Assembly (NCBI GenBank): GCA_031367345.1
Contig: JANLPR010000099.1
Span: forward strand, 1 to 35,419
Reading direction: 5' to 3'
Length of the DNA stretch: 35,419 bases
Origin: JADKIH01 sp031367345
GTDB lineage: Bacteria; Bacteroidota; Bacteroidia; AKYH767-A; 2013-40CM-41-45
The position numbers were made by a program, and so were the translations under genes. The notes under the pieces were generated by a model that saw only the letters and a list, made by a program, of their open reading frames with translations, searched no databases and was not told the DNA's origin. The number at the start of each line of letters is the position of its first letter. Position 1 is the stretch's first letter. This document shows positions 25,409 through 34,213 of this stretch, one piece after another.

Positions 25409-27985
25409 ATGAACTGGCACAAATTAAGCATACCCGAAGTTTTTGAAGTGCTTGGTACAAACCAACACGGCTTAACAGCAATTGTAGCAGAGGAAAAATT
25501 GCGTCAAACAGGTACCAACGAATTAGAAGAAGGTAAAAAGAAAAGCATAGCCGGTATGCTGCTATCACAGTTTAAAGATGTGATGATTTTAATTTTACTG
25601 GCAGCAGCAATTATAGCAGGCATTGTTGGTGACCTTACTGACACCATCGTTATACTCATAATTGTTTTATTAAATGCTTTTCTGGGTTTCTTTCAGGAAT
25701 ACCGTGCTGAAAAAGCCATGCAGGCTTTAAAGCAAATGTCAGTTACTCAAGCCAGGGTAATGCGTGATGGAATCATCACCTGGCTATCTGCTACAGGATT
25801 GGTGCCCGGTGACGTAGTATTATTAGAAGCTGGTAACGCAGTCCCTGCAGATTTGCGCATTATTGAATCCAAAAATTTAAAAATTGAAGAAGCAGCATTA
25901 ACAGGTGAATCCTATGCAGTAGATAAAATAATCGATTCGCTTGAAGCGGATAATTTGCCAATTGGAGACAGAAAAAATTTGGCATTCAAAGGCACGTTTG
26001 TTACTTATGGAAGAGGAACTGGCGTAGTCATTACCACAGGAATGCAAACGGAGTTAGGACGTATTGCTAAAATGTTACAGGAAGATGAAACCCTCACTCC
26101 ATTGCAACAGCGTATGGCTTCATTTGGTAAAAAACTTTCTATACTGGTTCTGTTTTTATGTGTCTTATTTTTTGTTGCAGGTTGGTTGCGTGGTGAGGAT
26201 ATAGCAAAAATGGTTCTAACCAGTATTTCACTCGCTGTTGCAGCTATACCCGAAGCGCTGCCTGCGGTGATAACTATTTCCCTTGCATTAGCAGCAAAAA
26301 GAATGATTCGGTTTAATAGTCTTATCAGAAAATTACCGGCGGTAGAAACCTTAGGTTCAGTAACCTATATCTGCACAGATAAAACAGGTACGCTTACCAA
26401 AAATAAAATGCATGTGGAACAAGTTTTTGTAAACGGACAACTATATGAACGAAATGCATTGTCCTCAATCAAACAACAGGACGATGTTATGTTATTGCTT
26501 CATGCGTTTGCCTTGAATAATGATGCCGTTGAAGATGCTGATAATATTATAAAAGGAGACAGTACAGAAATTGCTTTAATGGAAGTGGCAAGAGAACACC
26601 AGATAAAACCGGATACGTTGCCACGGCTGGCAGAAATTGCTTTTGATTCTGACCGCAAAATGATGACTACTTTTCATGCGCATCAAAATAAAATTATTTC
26701 ATTCACAAAAGGAGCCCCGGATATTTTATTGCAAAAATGTGAAAATATTGATACTCCTTTACTTCAGCAACAAGTAGATGATATGGCGGCTAAAGGTCAC
26801 CGGGTACTCGGATTTGCCTGTCGCTATTGGGATGAATTACCTGAAAACCCGAATAGTGAGATTCATGAATCTGGTTTGCAGTTTTTAGGGTTAACCAGTA
26901 TGATTGACCCGCCAAGGGACGAAGTGTTTGAAGCAGTGGCTCAATGCAAAACAGCAGGTATTGTGCCCGTTATGATAACTGGTGACCATCCTCTTACGGC
27001 AAAGACTATTGCACAACGCATCGGAATTTTAAGCAGCGAAAAAGATATTGTAATAACCGGACAACAACTGGCAGCATTAGATAATGACAGTTTTCTGGCT
27101 AAAGTAGAAAAGATAAAAGTATATGCCCGTGTTTCGCCAGAACAAAAACTGCAGATTGTAAAAATGCTGCAACAGAAAGGTCATTATGTAGCTATGACAG
27201 GTGATGGAGTAAATGATGCACCTTCCTTAAAAAGGGCAAACATTGGTATCGCAATGGGCATTACTGGTAGTGATGTTTCAAAAGAAGCAGCTCACATGAT
27301 TTTGCTAGATGATAATTTTTCAACTATCGTAAAGGCGGTAAGAGAAGGAAGGAGAATTTATGATAACATTCTCAAGTTCATCAAATACCTGATGACAACC
27401 AATTCCAGTGAGTTATTGACTTTACTGCTCGGACCTATTATTGGTTTACCAATTGCATTGCTACCAATTCATATTTTATGGATAAACTTAGTATCTGATG
27501 GCTTACCTGCTATATCATTATCATTTGAAAAAGAAGAAAAGGATATTATGAACAGACCGCCACGGCCTCCTCAGGAAAGTGTTTTTGCAAATGGCAGGGG
27601 TATTCACATGATCTGGGTGGGTATTTTAATGGCAGGTATTGCATTGTCCTTGCAGGGATGGGCAATTAGAAATGGGCTTCATTGGCAAACAATTGTTTTT
27701 AATTTTTTATGTATAAGCCAATTGTCGCATGTAATGGTAATTCGCAGAGAAAACCAATCATTGTTTGGTGCTGGATTATTTTCCAATAAACCTCTTATTG
27801 GTGCAGTACTCACGGCTTTATTACTCCAAGTTGTTATTACCTATACGCCTTTTTTTCAACCGATTTTTCACACCGAAGCTTTAACCATTAATGAATTTAT
27901 TTTAGTTGGAACAGCTTCCTTGTTGGTAGTTATTGCAGTTGAAATTGAAAAAATAATTTCGAGGAATAAAAAAATAAACAGGTAA
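25409..27985 (+). CDS. Ca2+-type P-type ATPase (P2 class, CtpF/PMA1-like)
   Basis: This 858-residue cation pump has an N-terminal cation ATPase domain (WHKLSIPEVFEVLGTNQHGLT), TGES at 165-168 (actuator), PEALP at 281-285 in helix M4, the phosphorylated Asp in DKTGTLT at 324-330, and the hinge GDGVNDAPSLKRANIGIAMG. Ion-site residues of Ca2+ pumps are kept: Glu in PEALP, N and E in TTNSSELLTL (M5), and N and D in INLVSDGLPA (M6). This points to Ca2+ export or a similar divalent ion, acting in the inner membrane. There is no metal-binding CxxC N-domain, so it is not a Cu/Zn pump. It is cotranscribed with osmC and psiE-like genes. Confidence 0.93.
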   Translation: MNWHKLSIPEVFEVLGTNQHGLTAIVAEEKLRQTGTNELEEGKKKSIAGMLLSQFKDVMILILLAAAIIAGIVGDLTDTIVILIIVLLNAFLGFFQEYRAEKAMQALKQMSVTQARVMRDGIITWLSATGLVPGDVVLLEAGNAVPADLRIIESKNLKIEEAALTGESYAVDKIIDSLEADNLPIGDRKNLAFKGTFVTYGRGTGVVITTGMQTELGRIAKMLQEDETLTPLQQRMASFGKKLSILVLFLCVLFFVAGWLRGEDIAKMVLTSISLAVAAIPEALPAVITISLALAAKRMIRFNSLIRKLPAVETLGSVTYICTDKTGTLTKNKMHVEQVFVNGQLYERNALSSIKQQDDVMLLLHAFALNNDAVEDADNIIKGDSTEIALMEVAREHQIKPDTLPRLAEIAFDSDRKMMTTFHAHQNKIISFTKGAPDILLQKCENIDTPLLQQQVDDMAAKGHRVLGFACRYWDELPENPNSEIHESGLQFLGLTSMIDPPRDEVFEAVAQCKTAGIVPVMITGDHPLTAKTIAQRIGILSSEKDIVITGQQLAALDNDSFLAKVEKIKVYARVSPEQKLQIVKMLQQKGHYVAMTGDGVNDAPSLKRANIGIAMGITGSDVSKEAAHMILLDDNFSTIVKAVREGRRIYDNILKFIKYLMTTNSSELLTLLLGPIIGLPIALLPIHILWINLVSDGLPAISLSFEKEEKDIMNRPPRPPQESVFANGRGIHMIWVGILMAGIALSLQGWAIRNGLHWQTIVFNFLCISQLSHVMVIRRENQSLFGAGLFSNKPLIGAVLTALLLQVVITYTPFFQPIFHTEALTINEFILVGTASLLVVIAVEIEKIISRNKKINR

Positions 27986-28016
27986 TCTCAAATTAAAACA
28001 GTTAAAAAAAATACTT

Positions 28017-28469
28017 ATGAAAAACAACGATAAATTTTCCACCATAATTTTAGGCATCAATAAGACTGTAATTCGTTTTTTAATTGGACTTATGACCCTG
28101 ACTTTAATTCTGGGTACACTACATCTTATGATTTTAGAATATCAAAAGATTAAAGAACATCCTTTTTTATTAGTTGATGTCAGCACTTTATTCGAAGTGT
28201 TTAATTTAATATTGATTATTGCCATTGGATATGAACTTATAAAATCATTGTTAATAATTATTTCATCTGACACAGTTCCTACTGTTCCAATTATACAAAT
28301 AGCAATTATTGCAGTTTCAAATAAAATAATTACATTAAATATAAAAGAAACTGATGTAAATACCCTAATAGGTTTAGCTTTATTAATTGCAGCTCTCGGT
28401 GTTGCTCATTTTTTGTTGAAATATCGTAAGGAGGGATTGAATGAATCGCATGTTGAGAGCAGTAAGTAA
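28017..28469 (+). CDS. PsiE-family membrane protein
   Basis: This 150-residue protein has four transmembrane helices (about 17-40, 55-80, 88-108 and 113-135). The core FEVFNLILIIAIGYELIKSLLIII and the following polar/hydrophobic pattern match the PsiE (phosphate-starvation-inducible E) family, whose function is unknown. It starts 31 bases after the P-type ATPase stop and is likely cotranscribed. A link to phosphate starvation is known only for the E. coli member and should not be assumed here. Confidence 0.75.
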   Translation: MKNNDKFSTIILGINKTVIRFLIGLMTLTLILGTLHLMILEYQKIKEHPFLLVDVSTLFEVFNLILIIAIGYELIKSLLIIISSDTVPTVPIIQIAIIAVSNKIITLNIKETDVNTLIGLALLIAALGVAHFLLKYRKEGLNESHVESSK

Positions 28470-28555
28470 TGCTAAGTCAAACTAAGTTACAGAGATTTTT
28501 ATTTGTTAATATGCAAACCAATAGCACTTTCTGTGTCGGATACAAATCAAATTAA

Positions 28556-29281
28556 TTGGAAAATTTATACTTGTTTATATTATTGGCATTAGCTGCTGAA
28601 ATTCTTGGCACAGTAGGGGGATTTGGTTCTTCACTGTTTTTTGTTCCTATTGCTGCTTACTTTTTAGATTTTCATTCTGTACTTGGAATCACTGCATTGT
28701 TTCATGTATCAAGTAACCTTACGAAGATTGCTTTTTTTAGAAAAGGATTTGATAAAAAACTGGTCATTTCTATTGGTGTGCCTGCGATACTTTTTGTAAT
28801 AGTGGGTGCTTTTCTAAGTAAATTCATTGAAACAATAGTTCTGGAGATTTCATTGGGATTGTTTCTGATTGTAGTCAGTTTGGTTTTTCTTATTTTTAAA
28901 AAACTTGCAGTGAAGCCTACGTTATGTAATTCCATTGTTGGTGGAACCTTTTCAGGATTCATTGCAGGATTGTTAGGAACGGGAGGAGCAATAAGAGGAA
29001 TAACCTTAGCAGCTTATAGTCTTAGAATGGAGGTCTTTATTGCAACCTCTGCGATAATTGATTTAGGGATTGATTCAAGCAGAAGTGTTGTTTATTATTT
29101 GAATGGATATGTGCACACGCACGACCTTTATCTTGTTCCGATTTTGTTAGTCGTTAGCATAGTTGGAACCTTCATCGGAAAAAAAATCTTAACCCGCATC
29201 TCGGAAAATCAATTTAAATCCATTGTGCTGGTTTTAGTTTTAATTACTGGTATTGTTACACTGACAAAGGTGGTTTTATAA
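28556..29281 (+). CDS. TauE/SafE-family transporter, TTG start
   Basis: This 241-residue, seven- to eight-helix membrane protein has two halves of the TauE/SafE repeat: AAEILGTVGGFGSSLFFVPI near the start and SGFIAGLLGTGGAIRGI in the middle, both with the glycine-rich family signature. The family moves small organosulfur or carboxylate anions such as sulfite or sulfoacetate; the substrate is unknown. The start must be TTG at 28556-28558: a TAA lies directly upstream in frame, and no ATG occurs before the first conserved motif. An 86-base gap separates it from psiE and 61 bases separate it from the dehydrogenase gene. Confidence 0.85.
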   Translation: MENLYLFILLALAAEILGTVGGFGSSLFFVPIAAYFLDFHSVLGITALFHVSSNLTKIAFFRKGFDKKLVISIGVPAILFVIVGAFLSKFIETIVLEISLGLFLIVVSLVFLIFKKLAVKPTLCNSIVGGTFSGFIAGLLGTGGAIRGITLAAYSLRMEVFIATSAIIDLGIDSSRSVVYYLNGYVHTHDLYLVPILLVVSIVGTFIGKKILTRISENQFKSIVLVLVLITGIVTLTKVVL

Positions 29282-29342
29282 TGAAACAGAACTATGAAAT
29301 GAATTACTCAAAGAATTATAAATGCTTTAAGAAATAAATAAC

Positions 29343-30335
29343 ATGAACGTAGCAATATACAGCACCCACAAATTCGAAAAAGACTATCTTGAAAAAGCGA
29401 ACAACAATCAATACAATTTTAAATACATAACAAGTGCGCTTTCTTCAGAAACAGTACATTTAGCTGAAGGATGTGAAGCAGTTTCAATATTCGTAAGTGA
29501 TGATGCAACTGCTCATGTACTTCAACTCCTGAACAAAGCAGGAGTTAAATTTCTTGTACTTCGTTCCGCAGGATATAACCATGTGGACATTGCGGAAGCT
29601 AAAAAACTTAATATAAAAGTCGCGCGGGTCGCTGAATATTCTCCTTATGCAGTTGCTGAGCATAGTTTTGCGCTTATGCTTGCATTGAATCGTAAACTCA
29701 TACGTGCTCACAACCGTGTAATGGAACAGAATTTCTCATTGGATGGCTTGGTGGGATCCGATATGAACGGAAAGACAGTCGGCATTATAGGAACAGGAAA
29801 AATTGGAAGTGTGGCTGCAAAAATTTTTCATGGATTTGGGTGTACAGTTCTTGCCCATGACCAGTTTGAAAGCGAAGAATTAAAACAGAAGTACAATGTA
29901 ACCTATACAGATTTTGAAACACTCTGCAAACACTCTGACATCATTACACTGCATGTTCCATTGACAGAAAAAACAAAACACATCATTAATAAGAACAGTA
30001 TTGAAATGATGAAAGCAGGAGTAATGCTTATTAATACCAGCCGTGGAAAGCTTGTCAATACGAAGGATGTGATTGACGCATTAAAATCCGGCAAGATCGG
30101 TTCATTGGGTATTGATGTGTATGAGGAGGAAGAAGGATTGTTTTTTGAAGACCATTCAGAAGATATTTTACAGGATGATACTATCGCCCGCCTAATGTCA
30201 TTCCGGAATGTCCTTATAACAAGTCACCAGGCATTTCTGACAGACACAGCATTAACAAACATTGCAGAAACGACCATTTATAATCTGGATTGTTTTGGGA
30301 AATCTGGAGTTAATAAAAACGAAATTAAATTTTGA
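29343..30335 (+). CDS. ldhA: D-lactate dehydrogenase-type 2-hydroxyacid dehydrogenase
   Basis: This 330-residue NAD-dependent D-2-hydroxyacid dehydrogenase has the nucleotide-binding motif GTGKIG at 150-155 with Asp173 selecting NAD. The catalytic set is R234 (NTSRGKLV), a Glu near 262 (GIDVYEEEE) and H295 (ITSHQAF). The segment around YNHVDIAEAKKL and the GLFFEDHSEDI loop are characteristic of fermentative D-lactate dehydrogenases (LdhA). The enzyme would reduce pyruvate to D-lactate and regenerate NAD+ when respiration is limited, in keeping with the stress genes before it. It is the last gene of the one-directional block. Confidence 0.88.
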   Translation: MNVAIYSTHKFEKDYLEKANNNQYNFKYITSALSSETVHLAEGCEAVSIFVSDDATAHVLQLLNKAGVKFLVLRSAGYNHVDIAEAKKLNIKVARVAEYSPYAVAEHSFALMLALNRKLIRAHNRVMEQNFSLDGLVGSDMNGKTVGIIGTGKIGSVAAKIFHGFGCTVLAHDQFESEELKQKYNVTYTDFETLCKHSDIITLHVPLTEKTKHIINKNSIEMMKAGVMLINTSRGKLVNTKDVIDALKSGKIGSLGIDVYEEEEGLFFEDHSEDILQDDTIARLMSFRNVLITSHQAFLTDTALTNIAETTIYNLDCFGKSGVNKNEIKF

Positions 30336-30717
30336 GGATGGAAAATGGAAGCAACAAATAAACATACCTAAGAAGAGAACTTGGCGACTTTGCTTCAATC
30401 CGAAATATATTTATATGGCTTCAAAGTTATTTATGCGACAACAGAATAGTAAATTTCCAACGACAACTAAAGATTGTGAGTACGAAGTGTGAGTGTGAAA
30501 AATCGAAACTAGTTTAGACTTTCGATCTACACACTCGCACTCAAACCCACACTGAAATTCAGCAGGAGTGAGAAATTTGAGTGTGAAACCCAACCATGCT
30601 CAAACCGCAAATCAAAAACCTTTTTTCGAACTCACACGGTCTTTTTGACTTCCAAGAATTTTATCATTGCATAGAGCATTTTCGAAATTTCTTCGGTCAC
30701 TTGTATTTTAATAAAAA
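30336..30717. other. Gene-free stretch with inverted repeats
   Basis: No supported gene is seen in these 382 bases. The middle contains a long imperfect inverted repeat (30487-30540) and several scattered copies of GAGTGTG or its complement (up to about 30640). An open frame overlapping the end of ldhA has no coding features. This may be the right boundary of the stress block. Confidence 0.55.
30487..30540. repeat. Long imperfect inverted repeat downstream of ldhA
   Basis: The left arm 30487-30508 (GTGTGAGTGTG then TCGAAA) pairs with the right arm 30520-30540 (TTTCGA then CACACTCGCAC), with one mismatch in the outer 11 bases and an unpaired centre, around a loop of about 11 bases. No T-run follows, so a classical terminator is doubtful. 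It may still act as the 3' boundary of the ldhA transcript. Confidence 0.5.
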
Positions 30718-31206
30718 TTGAATGAGACGAATAAAATATTTTTTTATTTTTTATTGCTTTTTACTGGAGTTTCTAAAGCACAATACTCTGATAGGTTTTG
30801 GTGTTTTGGTGATTCTGCAGGAATAAATTTCAGTTCCTTAAATAATCCAGTTCCTACAGTTACAGGATTAGACACACGCGGTAGTTGCACTAGTATTTCT
30901 GATTCGATAGGAAACTTATTGTTCTATGCGAATACTCGAGCTGCAAAAGCAGGTCTTACGGGCCAAATCAGAAATCGAAATCATGAGATTATGCTCAATG
31001 GGGATTCTTTATACGGAGCAGGCTGGTATTTTGAAATGACAATCATTCCAAACCCAAGCTCGGATAACACATTTTATTTGTTTGCATCTGGAGTTTCCAG
31101 TTATTGTGGATTATACTATTCAGGTATAGATTTGAATCAGAATGGCGGACTCGGTAATAATATCCTAAATGTATTTTTGACTCTTTATTTTGATCTAATA
31201 CTTTAA
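30718..31206 (+). pseudogene. Truncated secreted-protein gene cut by the IS66 remnant
   Basis: About 147 residues of a Bacteroidota secreted protein remain. After a signal-like stretch (KIFFYFLLLFTGVSKAQ), the mature start has YSDRFWCFGDSAGINFSS, CTSISDSIGNLLFYANT, RNHEIMLNGDSLYGAG and LNQNGGLGN, the opening of a widespread family of T9SS-exported proteins with later repeats and a sorting domain. Homology stops near 31158, where IS66 sequence begins; the rest of the frame to 31206 is transposase DNA read backwards. The 3' part is absent from the window. The frame can begin only at TTG (30718); a nearby ATG (30722) is in another frame, so the start may also be damaged. Confidence 0.75.
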
Positions 31207-31939
31207 TCGGTGATTCGTCTGCTTGTAAATAATTTATTTCAAGTAATTTCTTTTTTAGTACTTCAAAAAGAGGTGCAATCAAATCACTTCCTTGAAAAAC
31301 CCAATCAGAAATGGTTGAACTAGGTATTTCAATCCCTAAACGTTTGAGTTGTTCAATTTGGCGATTTAAAGGTGAGTGATCAACATATTTTGTGATAAAG
31401 ATCCACGCAAGTAATGCAGGCCCCGGAATTACTTTTTCAATAGGGAACGATGGAAGCTCGCCGAGAACTACACCTTCTCCTTTGGGTAATGCGTATTTGG
31501 GACGAATATTTTTTTTTACAAATAATTGGCTCGGTTCAAGTTATAATTGTTCCGTTACTTCTTCTCCTATTCGTACAAGTACTGTTGTATCATAATTGGG
31601 TTCAATAATAATTTCTACACGTGGCAAATGATCAGGCAATGGAACTCTTCCTTCTTTGTGTTCTGATTTTTTGGAAGGCGTTTTCCGTTGGTAAGTGATT
31701 GTTTGCTTTTTCTCTTACTCTTGTTCTTGAACATCTACATCCAGTGCCAATGAAAGTTGACCGAGAATAACAACCTGCGCAAACCGTTCTGATTTTTTTC
31801 CGTACACTGTGCGCAGAAGTTGATCTAACTGATTTTCTAGTTTTTCAATTCGAGAAGATTGTTTTTCAAGTTGAATATCCTTCTGCTGAATAATTGCTAA
31901 AAGCGCAGCGGCATCGGGAATATTTTCCTCTTTAATCAC
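31157..31939 (-). pseudogene. IS66-family transposase (TnpC), N-terminal half, decayed
   Basis: Read in one frame on the minus strand this gives about 261 codons of TnpC with two TAA stops (31715-31717 and 31541-31543) and no frameshift. The N-terminus has the coiled coil (AIIQQKDIQLEKQSSRIEKL) and QLLRTVYGKKSERF. Further on come FVKKNIRPKYALPKGEG, YVDHSPLNRQIEQLKRLGIEIP and LQADESPIKVLDQ, the last with the first catalytic Asp. Sequence stops at KIHLGYY, so the second half, with the remaining catalytic residues, is gone, as are tnpA, tnpB and recognisable ends. It is joined directly to the truncated secreted-protein gene. Confidence 0.88.
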
Positions 31940-32012
31940 AAGTGTAAAGATATAAATGAAAAATATTTTTTGAAACTATTTACTAAACTATTATTTTAAA
32001 ACACAAATTATT

Positions 32013-32030
32013 TTGCCGGAATTCTGGCAA
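32013..32030 (-). terminator. Palindrome downstream of the acyltransferase gene
   Basis: TTGCCGGAATTCTGGCAA is an 18-base palindrome with one mismatched pair, 27 bases beyond the stop of the plsC-like gene on the minus strand and followed by an A/T-rich tract. It is plausible as the operon's terminator, although the stem is short. Confidence 0.4.
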
Positions 32031-32057
32031 CTCTTAATAAAATTCGAATCTTAAGAT

Positions 32058-32792
32058 TTACCCTTTTAAGTTTCTCAGCATTTCGCTGATCACTTTTTGT
32101 TTTAGTGCAGGGATGTCTTCTTCTGTCATTCCAATTGTAGAAATAGGTTCAGACCAAATACATGTAAGCGTTCCGGGAGAAAGTTCAAGAGGATGTAACG
32201 GTGAAAGAAGTTTGCCTGAATTTACAAGAGTCAGTGTTGCAATCGGTACTTGCGCTTGAATAGCAAGACGAAAAGCCCCATCTCGAAATTCTAATAATGG
32301 CTGATTTGTTTTATTTCTTGTTCCTTCCGGGCAAATGAAAACAGAAATGCCATCACGAATTGCTGAGATCATATTTTCCATGCTCTTTGCACGGGCAAAT
32401 TTGTCTTTTCTGTTTACACTGATATAAAGATTTCTGATAATATATCCCATCAAAGGAATTTTAGTAAGCTCTTCCTTGGCTAAAAACTTTAATGTGTGTT
32501 TGGCAGCAACAGCATAGGCAGGAATATCCAATTGAGAAAGGTGATTGGCAACAAATACATAGGTTTGTTCTTTCTTCAAGAGTTCTCTGTTCACCACTTT
32601 CAATCTAATTCCAAAAAGTACAAATAGAGAAGATGCCCATGTTCTTGAAATGTAACGATGAGCAATAAAAGGAGCTTTCTTTTTTGGGAAGAATGTAAAT
32701 ACAATGAAAAATGCTATGATTACTAGCAAGAGTGTCGTTACAAAAATCAAGAGCCCATAGATGCCCCAGAGTGTCTTTAAAATTCTTTTCAT
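32058..32792 (-). CDS. 1-acyl-glycerol-3-phosphate acyltransferase-like (PlsC family)
   Basis: This 244-residue protein has an N-terminal membrane helix (about 10-36) and the LPLAT acyltransferase domain. The catalytic NHxxxxD motif is NHLSQLD at 83-89, and the phosphate-binding motif is FICPEGTRNK (PEGTR at 155-159). Members move an acyl chain to lysophosphatidic acid in phospholipid synthesis; related enzymes acylate other lipids. It is the last gene of a minus-strand operon, 43 bases after the DUF6056-like gene. The family is certain, the exact acceptor is inferred. Confidence 0.88.
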   Translation of the reverse strand: MKRILKTLWGIYGLLIFVTTLLLVIIAFFIVFTFFPKKKAPFIAHRYISRTWASSLFVLFGIRLKVVNRELLKKEQTYVFVANHLSQLDIPAYAVAAKHTLKFLAKEELTKIPLMGYIIRNLYISVNRKDKFARAKSMENMISAIRDGISVFICPEGTRNKTNQPLLEFRDGAFRLAIQAQVPIATLTLVNSGKLLSPLHPLELSPGTLTCIWSEPISTIGMTEEDIPALKQKVISEMLRNLKG

Positions 32793-32835
32793 AATATCAA
32801 CGAAAGTTTAATTTTTCAATTGGTGAATGTACTTT

Positions 32836-34209
32836 TTATTTGCTGACAACCATTGTATAGTCGAGAAACAATCCTTTTTTCCAATGCTGATTTACAAAGT
32901 AGCTTGTGTCGCTTCTTAGCTCTGCATTATACAAAAATCCTTGATCAGGTAATGAAGGCACTTTAGCTTCTCCTTTGAATCCTTGTGATTGAATCTGATC
33001 TAGGTAATTAATTCGGTTATCATATTGAGTTGAAAATTCTCGACTTATTTTGTACTGACTAATTGCATGGAATAATACAAATGAAAGTAATGCAAATTGA
33101 GTGATGAATGAAAATGTGTTTTGGTACTTAGAGTTGTTTGCTTTCATACCCAGCAAAGAAATAATAATTGCCATGCAAACACTGAAGATGAATGGTATCA
33201 AAAGTAAAGTCCGAGCAGGTCCAAATTCGCCAAGAATAATCGTATTTGGAAGAATACAAAGGAGCACAGTAAATAATGTAAGCGAAATTGTTTTAACGAT
33301 ATGTTTGTTGATGTTTTTACTAGGCAGGTTCAGTTTTTTCTGTAAGTTATATCCAACGAATAACCATGGACTTCCAAATAATAAGTAAATCCAAATTTGC
33401 TTAGGAAGGTAGAATAAAAATATTTTCACGGCCGATTTGCAAAAAATGACAAATTGTAGCAGGATAGTAGATGATGGTAACAGTTTGTGTCGCAGCAATG
33501 AACCAGGCGAAAATATCGAGGATAATAAGGCTAGTGAAATGATTGTAACGACAAATATTATTTTCTTGTTTTCTTTTTTCTTTAAAAACGATTGAATCCC
33601 ATTAATGAAAATGCTGTATACAGAATAGGAAAATAAAAGCAAGACTACTGAAAGCGCGATTGACTCGCTGGAACTACCAATGTAAATTGAGCAAAGGAGC
33701 GATGCTGCTGACAGAGAAACAGATTTTTTATCATTTAATAAAAATAATAAAATAATTAATGTGCAGATAAAACTCCATAAATAGGTAGTGACGCTAATAA
33801 ACCAAAACCAGTTTTCTCCTATGGAAAAAGAGTTGAAAAAAGTTGATGCTAAAATTATTAGTGCTAATAAATTAGAGTTCGATTTTGTAATGTCGTTCTT
33901 TAATTTAAAATTGATTTTGCAAATTAGTGCAGAAAGTATAACGTATAATGCTAAGAATGTAGCTATGAAAAAAGCGGGTAAGAAATATCGATTGTCTGCA
34001 AAAGTTAAAAGGAAAGTACTTATCAAATGACAGAACCATCGTCCACTAAACTGATTGAATTGTAAAAAAGTTGCATTGAATGGTCCAGACACTTTCGTGA
34101 GATAAATAAAATAGTAATCGTCGGAGGCCAGTCGTGAATTCCACGATAGAATAAAAATTAAAGCTGCAAATAATATAGTAAAAGAATAACTGAACGTTTT
34201 CGAAAGCAT
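32836..34209 (-). CDS. Polytopic membrane protein, DUF6056-like
   Basis: This 457-residue protein has roughly ten to twelve hydrophobic helices and a short soluble C-terminus. The N-terminal ILSWNSRLASDDYYFIYLTK, with an acidic pair in the first external loop and FSGRWFCHLIS soon after, resembles DUF6056 and other GT-C-like membrane proteins that probably use polyprenyl-linked sugars. No catalytic assignment can be made. It starts 4 bases after the DUF4442 stop and so belongs to the operon that ends in the acyltransferase, which hints at an envelope-lipid or glycan role. Confidence 0.7.
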   Translation of the reverse strand: MLSKTFSYSFTILFAALIFILSWNSRLASDDYYFIYLTKVSGPFNATFLQFNQFSGRWFCHLISTFLLTFADNRYFLPAFFIATFLALYVILSALICKINFKLKNDITKSNSNLLALIILASTFFNSFSIGENWFWFISVTTYLWSFICTLIILLFLLNDKKSVSLSAASLLCSIYIGSSSESIALSVVLLLFSYSVYSIFINGIQSFLKKKENKKIIFVVTIISLALLSSIFSPGSLLRHKLLPSSTILLQFVIFCKSAVKIFLFYLPKQIWIYLLFGSPWLFVGYNLQKKLNLPSKNINKHIVKTISLTLFTVLLCILPNTIILGEFGPARTLLLIPFIFSVCMAIIISLLGMKANNSKYQNTFSFITQFALLSFVLFHAISQYKISREFSTQYDNRINYLDQIQSQGFKGEAKVPSLPDQGFLYNAELRSDTSYFVNQHWKKGLFLDYTMVVSK

Positions 34210-34213
34210 CCTT

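Noticed and set aside
31392..31595. Plus-strand open frame inside the IS66 remnant
   Set aside because: It is antisense to recognisable TnpC sequence.
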